Source: Paraphysomonas bandaiensis (lineage: Eukaryota; Chrysophyceae). From it: a DNA stretch of 64,000 nucleotides. Location: the NCBI GenBank assembly GCA_965644295.1, contig CBFFRP010000147.1, forward strand, positions 82,631 through 146,630. The letters run 5' to 3'. A program made the position numbers and the translations under genes. This document shows positions 15,653 through 26,102 of the stretch, piece after piece. The notes beneath the pieces were generated by a model. It made no database searches, was not told the DNA's origin, and saw only the letters and a program-made list of their open reading frames with translations. Within the stretch, counting starts at the first letter, position 1; every line of letters starts with the position of its first letter.

Positions 15653-17387
15653 TTATATGTTGTACAAAGCACGGTACTTTGTATTCAAGTACGAGGTAAA
15701 GCACTTAGGATCCATCGGTTTGCCAGTGACGTGCTGTAGGAGATCATCGGGTGAGGAGTAAAGAGATCCTACGCTATGGATATTCTTTCTCAGATACTCT
15801 CTGATTTCTGTAAACTCTCCCCGCCTAACTTTTCCCCTCATATCAGGTATGTCACGCAACGCGGTCTCATATATCTGAGCAGCAATTATCGCACCCAGAG
15901 TATAACTGGGGAAATAGCCAAAGGCCCCAAAGCTCCAATGTACATCTTGTAGTACACCAGATTTGTTGTCTGGTACCTCGACAGACAAGGAACTCTTCAT
16001 CATAGCGATCCACTTTTCCGGAAGAGATTCCAAAGAAATAGAGTTCGAAAATATATCTTTCTCTAGGTCGAATCGCAGCATGATGTGCATAGGGTAGGTG
16101 ACTTCGTCTGCGTCCACTCTAATTAAGCTAGGTCTTACCTGGTTGACAAACTCATAAAAATCCTGCGCAGTGCAGTGCTTAGTATGTGGAAAATGCTTAT
16201 GTACTAGTGGTGTCGCCCAGATCCAAAAGTCCAGAGACTGGAAAATCATGCGCTCCCAAAAAAGGCTCTGCGACTCGTGCACGCCCATACAGAGAGCTCG
16301 ACTGACTGGCAAGTCGTTATAGGTGCTGTTCCTACCTTGCTCGTATAAACCATGTCCAACCTCATGTACAGTGCCGGCAATTCCCTCCAACCAATTCTCA
16401 GTCGAGTATCTCGTTGTGATGCGAACATCAGTTGGGTGGGGCCCACCTATACAAAGTTACTCATCGCAGAATTCTATCATATTTTCTGGCACCTGTGAAG
16501 GGGTGAACGCTGACATCAAATCTGCCTTTAGTAAAGTCAAACCCTATAGCTTCTGCTATCTCTCTGCAGAGCTCACGCTGCTTGTCAACATCCCACATGT
16601 CACCACCCCTAAGTGCATAGGGAGGACTGTAGTTCGCCAAAGCATCGGACTTGAGGATATCCGATACCAACGGTTGCAAGTCCTGTTTCAGAAACTGAAA
16701 CACTTCATCAATGCGAGCAGATTTCATCCCTCGCTCATAGTCGTCAATCTGTGCGTCGTACGACGATAGGTGAGGTTTGGTGGCTTGAGCAACTTCTTTC
16801 TTTAATTCCACCATCTCCTGTAGAACAGGACGAAAGCTATCCCAGTCGTTATTACTTCTCGCACTCACCCATGCCGCGTATCCTTTCCCTTCCAACTCTG
16901 CAATCCGCATCGCCATTGACTTCGTCCTGTTCTTCTGCACGGTATAGTCTCTCCATGCATCGCGGACGATGGCTTTGTCGTATTCATTCACATCATTGTC
17001 ATCTTCCAATTTATCCAATAAATACTTAATATCAATCCCAAGCTGCGCATCAGTCTTTTTCTCATACAAAACACCGGCAAGAGCCGCCTTTTGATCATTT
17101 CTCGCCGTAGCTGAGTTCGAAGGCATCATTACAGCTTCATCCCTGCACAGATATCAGTTATACCTATCTCAACATGCCATTAGAGACCATGAAAGCAAAG
17201 CAGATATGCCCTCCAGGCGTTCAATCTCAGACAGACGGCTCTTAACGCTATCGTATACACCGCTGAACATGGTCTGATCGGAGGCCCGGCTGTCGCATAT
17301 AGAGGAGGAATGCAGAGAGCACAGAGGAGATGAGAGAGAGGCTGCGACTGGAAGAAATACAGACGTTCTTGTTAGTAGAGCCTTCAT
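15653..17387 (-). CDS. M32 family metallocarboxypeptidase (carboxypeptidase Taq type)
   Basis: Zinc carboxypeptidase that removes C-terminal residues from peptides; about 547 residues. Three exons: 17387-17188, 17142-16493, 16446-15653. The zinc motif HEVGH sits at about 311-315 within VHEVGHGLYEQGR. Other M32 hallmarks are LSWDEAVMMP near the N-terminus, HPFTG, TDVRITTRY, VHESQSLFWE and FGAFGYFPSYTLGAIIAAQ. The first about 40 residues (MKALLTRTSVFLPVAASL...) are Ser/Arg-rich beyond the bacterial core and look like a signal or organelle-targeting leader. M32 enzymes are common in prokaryotes and known in some protists, so old transfer is possible. The start codon lies about 100 bp from the end of a long (TATG)n tract. 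Confidence 0.93.
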
Positions 17388-17483
17388 TCTAACTGAAATT
17401 GCAATCATACAATAAACACAACTGTACACTATACTCTATTTAACATAAACAAACTCCCCCTCAAATATCCACACCAGCATGAG

Positions 17484-17724
17484 ATGTATGTATGTATGTA
17501 TGTATGTATGTATGTATGTATGTATGTATGTATGTATGTATGTATGTATGTATGTATGTATGTATGTATGTATGTATGTATGTATGTATGTATGTATGTA
17601 TGTATGTATGTATGTATGTATGTATGTATGTATGTATGTATGTATGTATGTATGTATGTATGTATGTATGTATGTATGTATGTATGTATGTATGTATGTA
17701 TGTATGTATGTATGTATGTATAGG
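17484..17724. repeat. (TATG)n microsatellite, about 60 units
   Basis: An almost pure TATG tetranucleotide array of about 240 bp. It lies about 100 bp upstream of the M32 carboxypeptidase start and abuts the left end of the pogo-like transposon. Reading frames across it (YIHT or MYVC repeats) are meaningless. Confidence 0.97.
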
Positions 17725-20700
17725 TAGGAAGGGGGGGCTCTATTATGAACCGTTTTTTGGCCATTTTCATCGCTCATATAGGCAACCTTTTAAATCATGA
17801 CTTATCAATCTGAGCATATCATGAGATCAGGCTTGCTCTCAACTTAATTTCATATTATTTGATCAGCTTCTCTCATAATTTGGTTCTGATGCTATAGCTC
17901 GCCAAAGTGAACACCTTAAGGCGATTTTCAGTCGTTCAAAAAAACAGGTCCCCTATTATGAACCATTTTCAAAACGTAGAGTTGACAGGCATATTCACAT
18001 TATTACACATATCTCAACACATATACTAATAGTGCAGACATGTTTCATGACAGTTAGAATAATATTATACTGCTTGACACGCCTGTGTGCTCTGATCCTT
18101 GCAATTCATTCTACGTCTACAGATATTGTAGAGTTTATGTGATTCGTCGTGTTTGTGATTCATGAGTGTCATATCTGTAGTGTGACTCTATACCCACTTA
18201 TATGAGTTAAAATAGAACTAGTACCATTGTTTTGAATTAATCAGAAGTTTATTTTACTCCATGGCGCCTATGCCGAAGCCATATTCATGTGATAATCCAA
18301 ATGAAACAAATCCATAGACCCTAATAGCAAGAGACCCGCAGTCCTGTCGAGATTCTCTAGAAACGTTAGGAGTAATGTAAATGTTGATAGACTTACTAGG
18401 TAAACCTTCCAGACTATTCATTGGTCGTTTCGTGACAATGTAGAGCCCCGTTACAGTCGTATTTGTATATGTAGGATATAGTAGGACACTGAGGCACTAT
18501 TCAACTACCCATTAGTAACTACCAGGCTGGAATTCTTAACGCGCACTAATAAAAACTTGGTAATTAAAAGTGTTTACTCTCAGTTAATCATATTAATATT
18601 AAAGGAAATAATCGAAAAGATAACCCACTCAAGCTAGTGACACGACTAGTACCCAATTTTGCTACACTAGTTAATCATATAAAACTTAAAGCTAATCGAA
18701 AAGATAAAATAAATCATACACAAATTGCTCATACCATGGTGGTGTCATATACAAGGCCTCCATCTACTAAATTCAGACTTGCTAACCGTACCTTCATCGG
18801 CGACTCCAACAATGCAATCAGGTGGGCTTTAGTCCCCGGCTTGACGAAGGCGCTGATAGTTTCAGATGACCTGGGGAGTACAGCTATCAATGCCTTGAGA
18901 ATATCGACCGTTTCATATCTCCAATTGAAGGTGGGAATTTCGCGGATAGATTCTATGACGCGTTTGTATACCACCTGCTGCTTCATGAGGGTATTCTTAG
19001 CCTTCTCATTTGCAGTCTCCTTTCTGGCCAACTTATCGGCCGCCTTCTTCTCCATCTGTGCGGCAGCGGCTTGTACCCTGTCGACGGTGGCCTGAGTGCA
19101 GCAGTGCCCAGTGGTTGTGTTCACCACCCGCTGCGCCGCTACCTCGTCATCAATTTCCTCCTCCCCAGACTCATTGTCACTACAATCGGTATCTAGAAGA
19201 CATGTAGGCGCTGCCCTTGGAATGGTGATTTTTTTTAGCCTGTTCTCTTCCTCTCGTCGCTTTGCAAGCTCCTGGGCAGGGACGATAAAACTTTTCTCAA
19301 AGAGACTGTGGGAGTAGGCATTCACAAGAAGTCCATAGGTGTCATCCACCCCTGGGATAGGCTCCTTCCATCTCACACGTTTCATCCCAGCAACATCAGG
19401 GGCATCCTCGACAATAACCTCCCTCACTTGGGCCGCTTCCACTTTCCGGTCATTATCTCTATCATCTGTACAATAGATGGCGGATATCATGGTACCGGAG
19501 GTGACTCTAGCAGGATCGGCCTGGGAACTGACACCAATATCTGGAAGGGGATCAACTAGCGGCCACGTCATTGTTTTGACAAAGGCCTTAATGATGCAGT
19601 CCTTAAGATCTGGTTCTGCCTCAAATTTACGCCAAGCCTCGGTAATGATTTTGTTGAAATCTCCTTTGCTGAGCAGTTCTCCAGGATGTTGCATCTTCCA
19701 CGCAAAGAACCGCTTCCGGTAGAGGCTCTTGAGCATGGCGTTGGGGCCGTTGTCTATGGCAGCATCCCGAACAGAGTTTTGCGCACACAGAAAATTAATG
19801 TGAATATTATGATTCACTGCAAAGGCTAGACTATCCGGATCTAAGTGAGAGTGGTGCCCATCGACATAGATCCACTTGGGGCGGCCGGCGGTACTCATAG
19901 AGAAGACTGCAACCTTGAAGGTGTCCTTATCAGCATAGCCGGACTTAGTACAGTCCACGCCAAATTCCTCCCCCAGATTCATGGAGAAGTTACCCTATAT
20001 ATATTCAGTCCTGAATATGTATGAACATGTAGAGAATATACTTTACCTTCATACTTGAGCCTTGGTGCACGATGATTGGGGCTGTGAGGGTACCGTTGGC
20101 ACGGATGCCGTACAACAGGGTAACCCAGAAGGGCGCCCTCTCTCCATGACGAGCCGAGAATCGTCTCTCCTTTCCATCCTTGAATAAGCTAAAGGTTTTG
20201 TAAGCCCTTCCCCAGGGATCAAAGCCGATCTCGTCCCAGTCTTCAACATCCTCTCCACCTGGACCACCCTTGGGGAGAGTGCCTGAGTTGATGCAGTCAG
20301 CCATATGAGCAAGGAACTTCCTAGCCATTGTGCTTTGCCGTGTTGGATCTGCAGCCTCCGCACGCCTGAAGCTAATCTCAGAAGTTTTGCTAATTGTTGG
20401 TCTGGTGTTCTCCGCCCACTCATAATCCTTCGGTGTTAAGAAGTTATCCTTTAAAAAGTTCTTCCCGCATTTGGCCTTCCTAAGTCGTTCAGACTGATTC
20501 GTAGCGACCCCCCCGTTCGCCGCAGTGACAGCATCCGCATATTGGTGGCAGTATTGCACTGCGAATTCTGACATTTCGCTTCGACTATACCCATAACCAG
20601 CTTGGTCATGGAGGTCGAACTTCACTGCCATCAAATCCCTGTCAAGACGTGATCGCAGGAGGGGAGGTGGTCCGGATAGAGGAAACTGCAACTCGTCGAT

Positions 20701-21411
20701 GACATTGGCCACCAAATGATGATTCGTATCGTCTGAGACAAAAGCGTTCATTACCGACAGAGATTCCATATCGAGACATTCCCGAAGAAGGCTTATATCC
20801 CTCGTTAGAGTAGAAAATGGAACTCCAAACTGCTCCAGGATCTCGCTCCGCTTCATTTTGCCAATAACGCGGGCTTTTAGGGCTGCAACACGTTCCTCAA
20901 GGGTGTAGACCTTCCTGCTTTGTGGAAAATTGATGCCAGGGAGGGATTTGGCGGTTGCTCTGATGGTCCGCTCAGGTGCCCGGGAGGAGCCTGAATTAAG
21001 GTGATCTATAGACGGGAGTGCCCCCAACAACCTATTCACAACCCTTTTTTCAGGTACAGATACAGGCATATTTCCAGTCTTAGTCGCTTTCATTACTGAT
21101 GCAATTATATTAATAGTGGAGGGGGCGGGTCGCTTGCATCGTGCTGTTAATGGTGGGAGGCCACCATGAGGATTCATGTCACTTATCTCTATAAATATGA
21201 GATGAGAGTGTGATCTGAAGGGGCCAGTGTGTCAAGCATACTCAAGTTAGTCTAAGCATGTTACCGTATATACTAATAGAGACGCTGCCAGCACTTCATT
21301 CGAGGAAATAGTGATTGAAGTCCACAAATCTTCCGAATTCGTTTTCAGAAAATGGTTCATAATAGGGTCCAAAAAAATCAAAATGGTTCATAATAGAGCC
21401 CCCCCTTCCTA
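17725..21411 (-). mobile_element. Pogo-like DNA transposon with TIRs and TA target duplication
   Basis: The terminal inverted repeats match exactly for 25 bp: left 17727-17751, starting GGAAGGGGGGGCTCTATTAT, and right ending at 21409 as its reverse complement. TA dinucleotides flank both ends (17725-17726 and 21410-21411), the target preference of the Tc1/mariner/pogo superfamily. A second, subterminal inverted pair carries CCTATTATGAACCATTTTC at about 17952-17970 and its complement at about 21349-21367, so the CTATTATGAACC word occurs twice at each end; it may be a transposase-binding site. The element encloses one transposase gene and landed in the tetranucleotide tract between two divergent genes. 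Intact TIRs and an intact ORF suggest recent activity. Confidence 0.88.
18729..21177 (-). CDS. Pogo/DDE_1-type transposase
   Basis: Transposase of the element bounded at 17725-21411; about 798 residues. Two exons, 21177-20047 and 19994-18729, with a 52-bp intron whose removal joins GSSMK to GNFSM in frame. Residues about 90-133 (VYTLEERVAALKAR...TRDISLL) look like a helix-turn-helix DNA-binding unit. The catalytic region includes FWVTLLYGIRANGTLTAP in exon 1 and YVDGHHSHLD around residue 420, the second Asp block of DDE_1 transposases, followed by ANLIQ-like spacing to LKSLYRKRF. The C-terminal third is charged, with an acidic DTDCSDNESGEEEIDDE run. The catalytic triad cannot be fixed with certainty by eye. 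Note that the second block ends QNSVRDAAIDNGPN rather than the commoner THLLQPLD form. Confidence 0.8.
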
Positions 21412-21546
21412 GGTAGGTAGGTAGGTAGGTAGGTATGTATCTATGTGTAGGCAGGGTAGTATAGTATGGTGATTGTTATGGCATGGTATTGAGGGGAGTG
21501 TATAGTGTATGTTCAGTAGTGCTGTGGTCATTGCAACACTACCACA

Positions 21547-23891
21547 ATGAACAGTCTCTCCCCTCTTCTCATTCTCTCTCTCCTCTGCTCCTGCATATCT
21601 GTGGATGTCTCTGTCGAGGGTGTTGTGACCGGAGACATGAACTCATCAGATATCTTGAGTTTAATCGACATTGACACTATAGTCGTGTCTCCCTTCGCAC
21701 CAGACCACCTCTCTCTATCAGAAGTAGACTATGATATCAGATTTAAACTGATCAATGGATCAACTCATGCATGCTCCCGTCCACTGCGTCTCTCACTGCC
21801 CGGAGACATCAGAGACCAGATATTCCGGTTCTGCCGTACAGCTGGACTCTCTGTGCCTCAATGTGTACAGATAGAGCAGTATTACTTCAATGCATTTAAA
21901 TCGAGGAATGTGGTGTCTAGTGTGTCTATGTCGGAGACGAAGTGTGAGAGTGGAGGTGTCCCGGGCATCTCAAAGGGGTGCAGGAGAAGTGGGGTCAAGA
22001 TTGTTATCGTTCAACTGGCCACTCAGCGTGCTCATCCATCTGCCACTCATGCACAACAAATCAATCTAATGTATGCACGTCGACATGGATACGATTTTGT
22101 CTCACACTCTTGCCCTCCATCTGTGGATGAGGTTCACATGTGGGATCCATACGATCAGGTATACTTCTTCCATGTGTTCCGATTTGTTGAGATTTTTCCG
22201 CTTTCAGGTTCGTGCCAACTGGGCAAAACCTCGGATTATTCTTGAGTACTTGAAAAAATATCATTATGTAGTTATGCTAGACTCGGATGCCTACTTCAGG
22301 GAGCACAACATGCCTTTAGAAGCCTTCATTGACACTCACATGTATCAGAGTCTCGGTCACACAGGGGAGGGCTATGCCATCGTTCTACCCAACAACTGTA
22401 TTTCTCGCAAAGAAAATAGTTCATCTGTGCATGATATGTTTTGTTGGACCGAGGGACTGAATATTGCCTCCATTATTGCGCAGAGTAACCACCATGCGGA
22501 ATACATATTGAGGGAGTGGTCGGAAGCGGCATACTCGACATGCAGGCGGTTTGCTCATCCACATTACGCCTTTCCGGAATGGCGGGCGAATGATCAGTCT
22601 TGTCTCTCCGCATTATATGATTCTAACCAACACATCGCGCGACACATAAACGTACTCAACATGGAGGATACCCACAGATACATAGGTGGCCATCGCAATG
22701 CTATGATCAAGCATCACTTCAGTGGCACCTTTCTTGCGGAAGAGGTGGGCAAAAAGATAAAGAGGGATTTATTTGATATTTTACAAGAGGAGTCAAACAC
22801 TGTGACTGTAGGTAACAAGGGAGGCAGGAAATGGGTAAAGCACCCTGACTCACCAGTTCTTGGTGGTAACTTAGGTACTTGTTTCGATGTGAGTGTGTTG
22901 CGGGGAACGGTCCACACAAACTGGTTACAAAATTCTACTCTCCGAGCTAGAGCTAAATACGTAATGTATTTTTCATGGAGGCCGTTTGGATCTATAGCGA
23001 CCTCTCTAAGCGACGACGGTATCAAATGGGGACCTCCTGCGATTGTCTTGTATGGACATCAACACTTAGGGAGAGAGTGGGAAAGCATTGTCAATCGACC
23101 ATTTGTGCTTCATATGCCATCATCATCCGGCGATGTGGAGGATGGGAAATATCATATGTGGTACTCTGGTCAGCCAGTGAACGAGAGTACTTCTTCGATT
23201 GGCTACGCTACGAGCTCTGATGGAGTTTCGTGGCAACGAAACACTGACCCGGTGCTTATTGCACAGGGGTGGGAAGGTGATCACATCATGTGCTCTCATG
23301 TTATTTACGATCGACAGCAGTCGCAATACCGCATGTGGTACTCCGCAGGTAATTAATCGTGTACATTACGTGTCCAATGTACCCTACTGATAGTGTATTC
23401 TGTAAACATCTTTTACTGTACAGTTGCTGTGTTAGCGTTGTGTGTAAGATATTTCTCGACTTATAGGACAGGGGTATGAGCCGATTGCCATTGGGCATGC
23501 TGTCTCGTGTGATGGTTTGACGTGGAATAGAACTCACGATGTACCTATATTTTTACCCAACCCCAGCATAGAATGGGAGCAAGATCGAGTGACTTGTCCA
23601 AGTGTTGAGTATAATGGCGAGTATTACTACATGTTTTATATCGGGGTCACGAACATAAGTAAATCCGCCATTGGTGTTGCTAGATCCTTGGATGGTGTTA
23701 CTGACTGGGAAAGACATCCAAATAATCCCATAATATATCCGGATGAGAATCCTGATGGATGGGATTATGATGCCGTGTATAAAGCATTCCCTCTCTATGA
23801 CGGAGAGAAGTGGATGGTCTGGTACAATGGCCGTAGGGAAGAACATGAACAAGTTGGACTTGCGACGTTGGATGGATATAATCTCTGGTAG
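21547..23891 (+). CDS. Secreted glycosyltransferase fused to a GH43/GH130-like five-bladed propeller
   Basis: About 725 residues in three exons: 21547-22158, 22208-23348, 23467-23891. It begins with a clear signal peptide (LSPLLILSLLCSCIS). Residues about 149-390 resemble GT34/MNN10-GMA12-type transferases: VKIVIVQLATQ, RHGYDFV, NWAKPRIILEYLKK and LDSDAY at about 228-233, the likely metal-binding DxD. The C-terminal part (about 400-720) has five repeats of a blade pattern such as YHMWYSG...IGYATSSDGVSW, YRMWYSA...IGHAVSCDGLTW and YYMFYIG...IGVARSLDG, typical of GH43/GH62/GH32/GH130-type propellers. The transferase probably acts in the Golgi; whether the propeller is a hydrolase, phosphorylase or glycan-binding module is not decidable. 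The start codon lies only about 136 bp from the transposon end. Confidence 0.8.
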
Positions 23892-24455
23892 CAGATAGTT
23901 TGTCAAGGATTTATGTTACGTAGGCGCTCGATGTTCATGAAATAGTCATGCTAAATGTCTGTTATTAACATTCGTTTGTAGAAGTCCTATATGTAAACGC
24001 AGCCCAATTCGAAGGATGCAGCATTCATTGTTGTGTTTTGCTTGTCAGTAAGTAATTGATTAAAACCTGTATTTTAAGGTATTAGAATTATGCCCGGTGC
24101 TTAAATAATACATGTGTAGTTGTAATTGTGGTAGACATGTGAACCAATGATATGTCTGTACAAGCTTGTGACTATCCAATATCTGATAATATTTATTGGT
24201 AGTAGTAACGATATAAATTTAGTGAATGTCAACGAGTGAGAGACTATGTTCACCACAATTTTAATAATTGAATATTGAGTGCACGCTCTGTTCAAGTATT
24301 CAGTTAAACCATCCTACCAATATGCCAATATTGAATATTATTAGTTTATATACGGAAGCTAATTTGTGCAAGATGATTGATCGCTGATCGCCACAATAAT
24401 ATGCACTACTAACCAAGAAAGAGTGAATCTGAAATACGTCTATTATCAAGACTAC

Positions 24456-24570
24456 TGCAACTTGTTCTATCGAATATATAATTATAATTATACTAAAAGT
24501 ATATTATAATATAATATTAATAAAGTAAGTATAAATTAATATAATTATATATTCGATAGAACAAGTTGCA
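24456..24570. repeat. MITE-like element with perfect 30-bp inverted termini
   Basis: Arms 24456-24485 and 24541-24570 are exact reverse complements starting TGCAACTTGTTCTATCGAAT. The 55-bp core is almost pure AT. The structure fits a tiny non-autonomous transposon or a cruciform, but I see no flanking target duplication. Confidence 0.7.
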
Positions 24571-24603
24571 ATACTATGATAATATTATATATGGTATATA
24601 TCA

Positions 24604-24860
24604 GTATAATCCCCCCGCACCTTTTCGTGGTGTTCTGGGGGATAAGTACCGGAGATATTTTCTCTGGGAAACTAACGTGAGCCGCATATATATATAGTCC
24701 GCAGATATTGTTCTGTCCACTCATAGCCAAATGTTTGTGTGGTAAATGTCTCTTGCGAACACGTCTCTGGGTCCAGACGAATAAATAGGCATCCGGACAG
24801 GGCCCATCTCAAGGGCATCCGGTGTGTTGGGCTGCCTGCTGAAGTCAAGCATCCATCAAA
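24604..24860 (-). repeat. Dispersed repeat, copy 1 (pairs with 60.56-60.85 kb)
   Basis: In reverse orientation this block matches 60562-60853. Conserved blocks include GGATGCTTGACTTCAGCAG at one end and the complement of TCTCTGGGAAACTAACGTGA toward the other. Translated frames conserve ISPVLIPQNTTKR and TSAGSP...LRWALS in both copies, hinting at a coding ancestor. The element type is unknown. Confidence 0.6.
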
Positions 24861-26102
24861 CACTACATATTACGTTATATTCCACCCTTCATCTGATGAT
24901 GTAGATCATAATGATGTCAGTGCTAGTGCCCCATCTCTAAAACGTCAGGACGTCGAAAATTTAGCTGGAGTGTTCATAATATTATTATGTGGCATATATA
25001 TGATGCTGAAGATGACTTGAAGCAGTGACATTCAGAGTTAATCCCACGTCATGCTGATTAAGAGTATGTACATCATATTCTACTAACATCTTTCGTGTCA
25101 GTCGCACTAGCAGAGATTAAGCGTAATGTAAATAATAATATAATATGTAATTATGACACCAACAACAACAATGTCTAATTTAAGTACAGGTAGACGTCTA
25201 CCTACTAGCTTGACTAGTTTACATCTAGCTACTAAACTGGTGCTGATTCTTAACGCCTATTGCTAATAATATAAGACTTTAGTATCAGTATAAGCTACAA
25301 GTGCGTAAACATTGTACTAACGTCTTATTGTGGTAATATTCAACTCAAAATGGCAAAGCTATTCAACGACTTGGTTTCCTATAAAAAGTTTAAGCTTCAG
25401 TAGCCTATATGAAAAAATTAAAAGATCCCTTCTTTATTCCCCTTCTATTATACGCTAATGTTTCGTGTTGGGTTCCTCTGTAAACAGGTCAAGGGCTATA
25501 AAATAATAATAGCTAAAAGCTATAGAAGAGATAGACTATATGAGCATCATGAGTGAAATTGAAAATTCTTGTTTTTGAATTACTATTTATAGATTATTTA
25601 TAGTGATATAAGCCAACAAAAAGTAATGCACCAAGCAATATATACATGCGTTTAAGAGTTAGAACTAATTTACATAACAATTTGACGAACTTGTACAAAC
25701 TCTATTCTCCTATTATTTAACACTACGAAAGCTGCTTGTGCATCACCTCCGCTCTATCACTCATTGGAGTGACAACACTTTAAACAACCTCAATAGAAGC
25801 AAATACTGTTGTGTCTACACTACATGCTAGCCTATATATTTCCGTTGAATTATCAATTTGACCCCGAATATGAATATAATATCGCACTGAGAATGATTAT
25901 CATATCACCTAGAAGATTGGAATGTAATTTAAGAATTTACAATTATTATCAGCTTGTAAAAAAGCAGCATTTATACCTTAGCTGTGCTAGTGGCTAGATA
26001 TATCATAGGTACATAATCCATACTTCAAATGTCAAAGGTTTAGATGCTGGTGTCATTTCGTGCACTTTAAATACAAAATGCCTCTACCAAATTACACTGC
26101 AC

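Larger units (their letters stand above)
23892..26102. other. Repeat-rich intergenic region
   Basis: Two kilobases between converging genes. It holds an inverted-repeat element (24456-24570), a minus-strand copy of a repeat shared with 60.56-60.85 kb (24604-24860), and two fragments of the LINE 3' repeat: a plus-oriented one around 25180-25275 and a minus-oriented one around 25708-25760. No gene is supported; short frames here are fragments of repeats. Confidence 0.6.

Noticed and set aside
17429-17800. Long frames of repeated YIHT or MYVC across the tetranucleotide tract, both strands
   Set aside because: They are translations of a pure TATG microsatellite and have no protein-like composition.
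20049-20423. Minus-strand frame overlapping the transposase exon
   Set aside because: Alternative frame of the transposase coding sequence.
24739-25020. 93-codon plus-strand frame
   Set aside because: Half of it lies antisense to the dispersed repeat shared with 60.6 kb, so it is not an independent gene.
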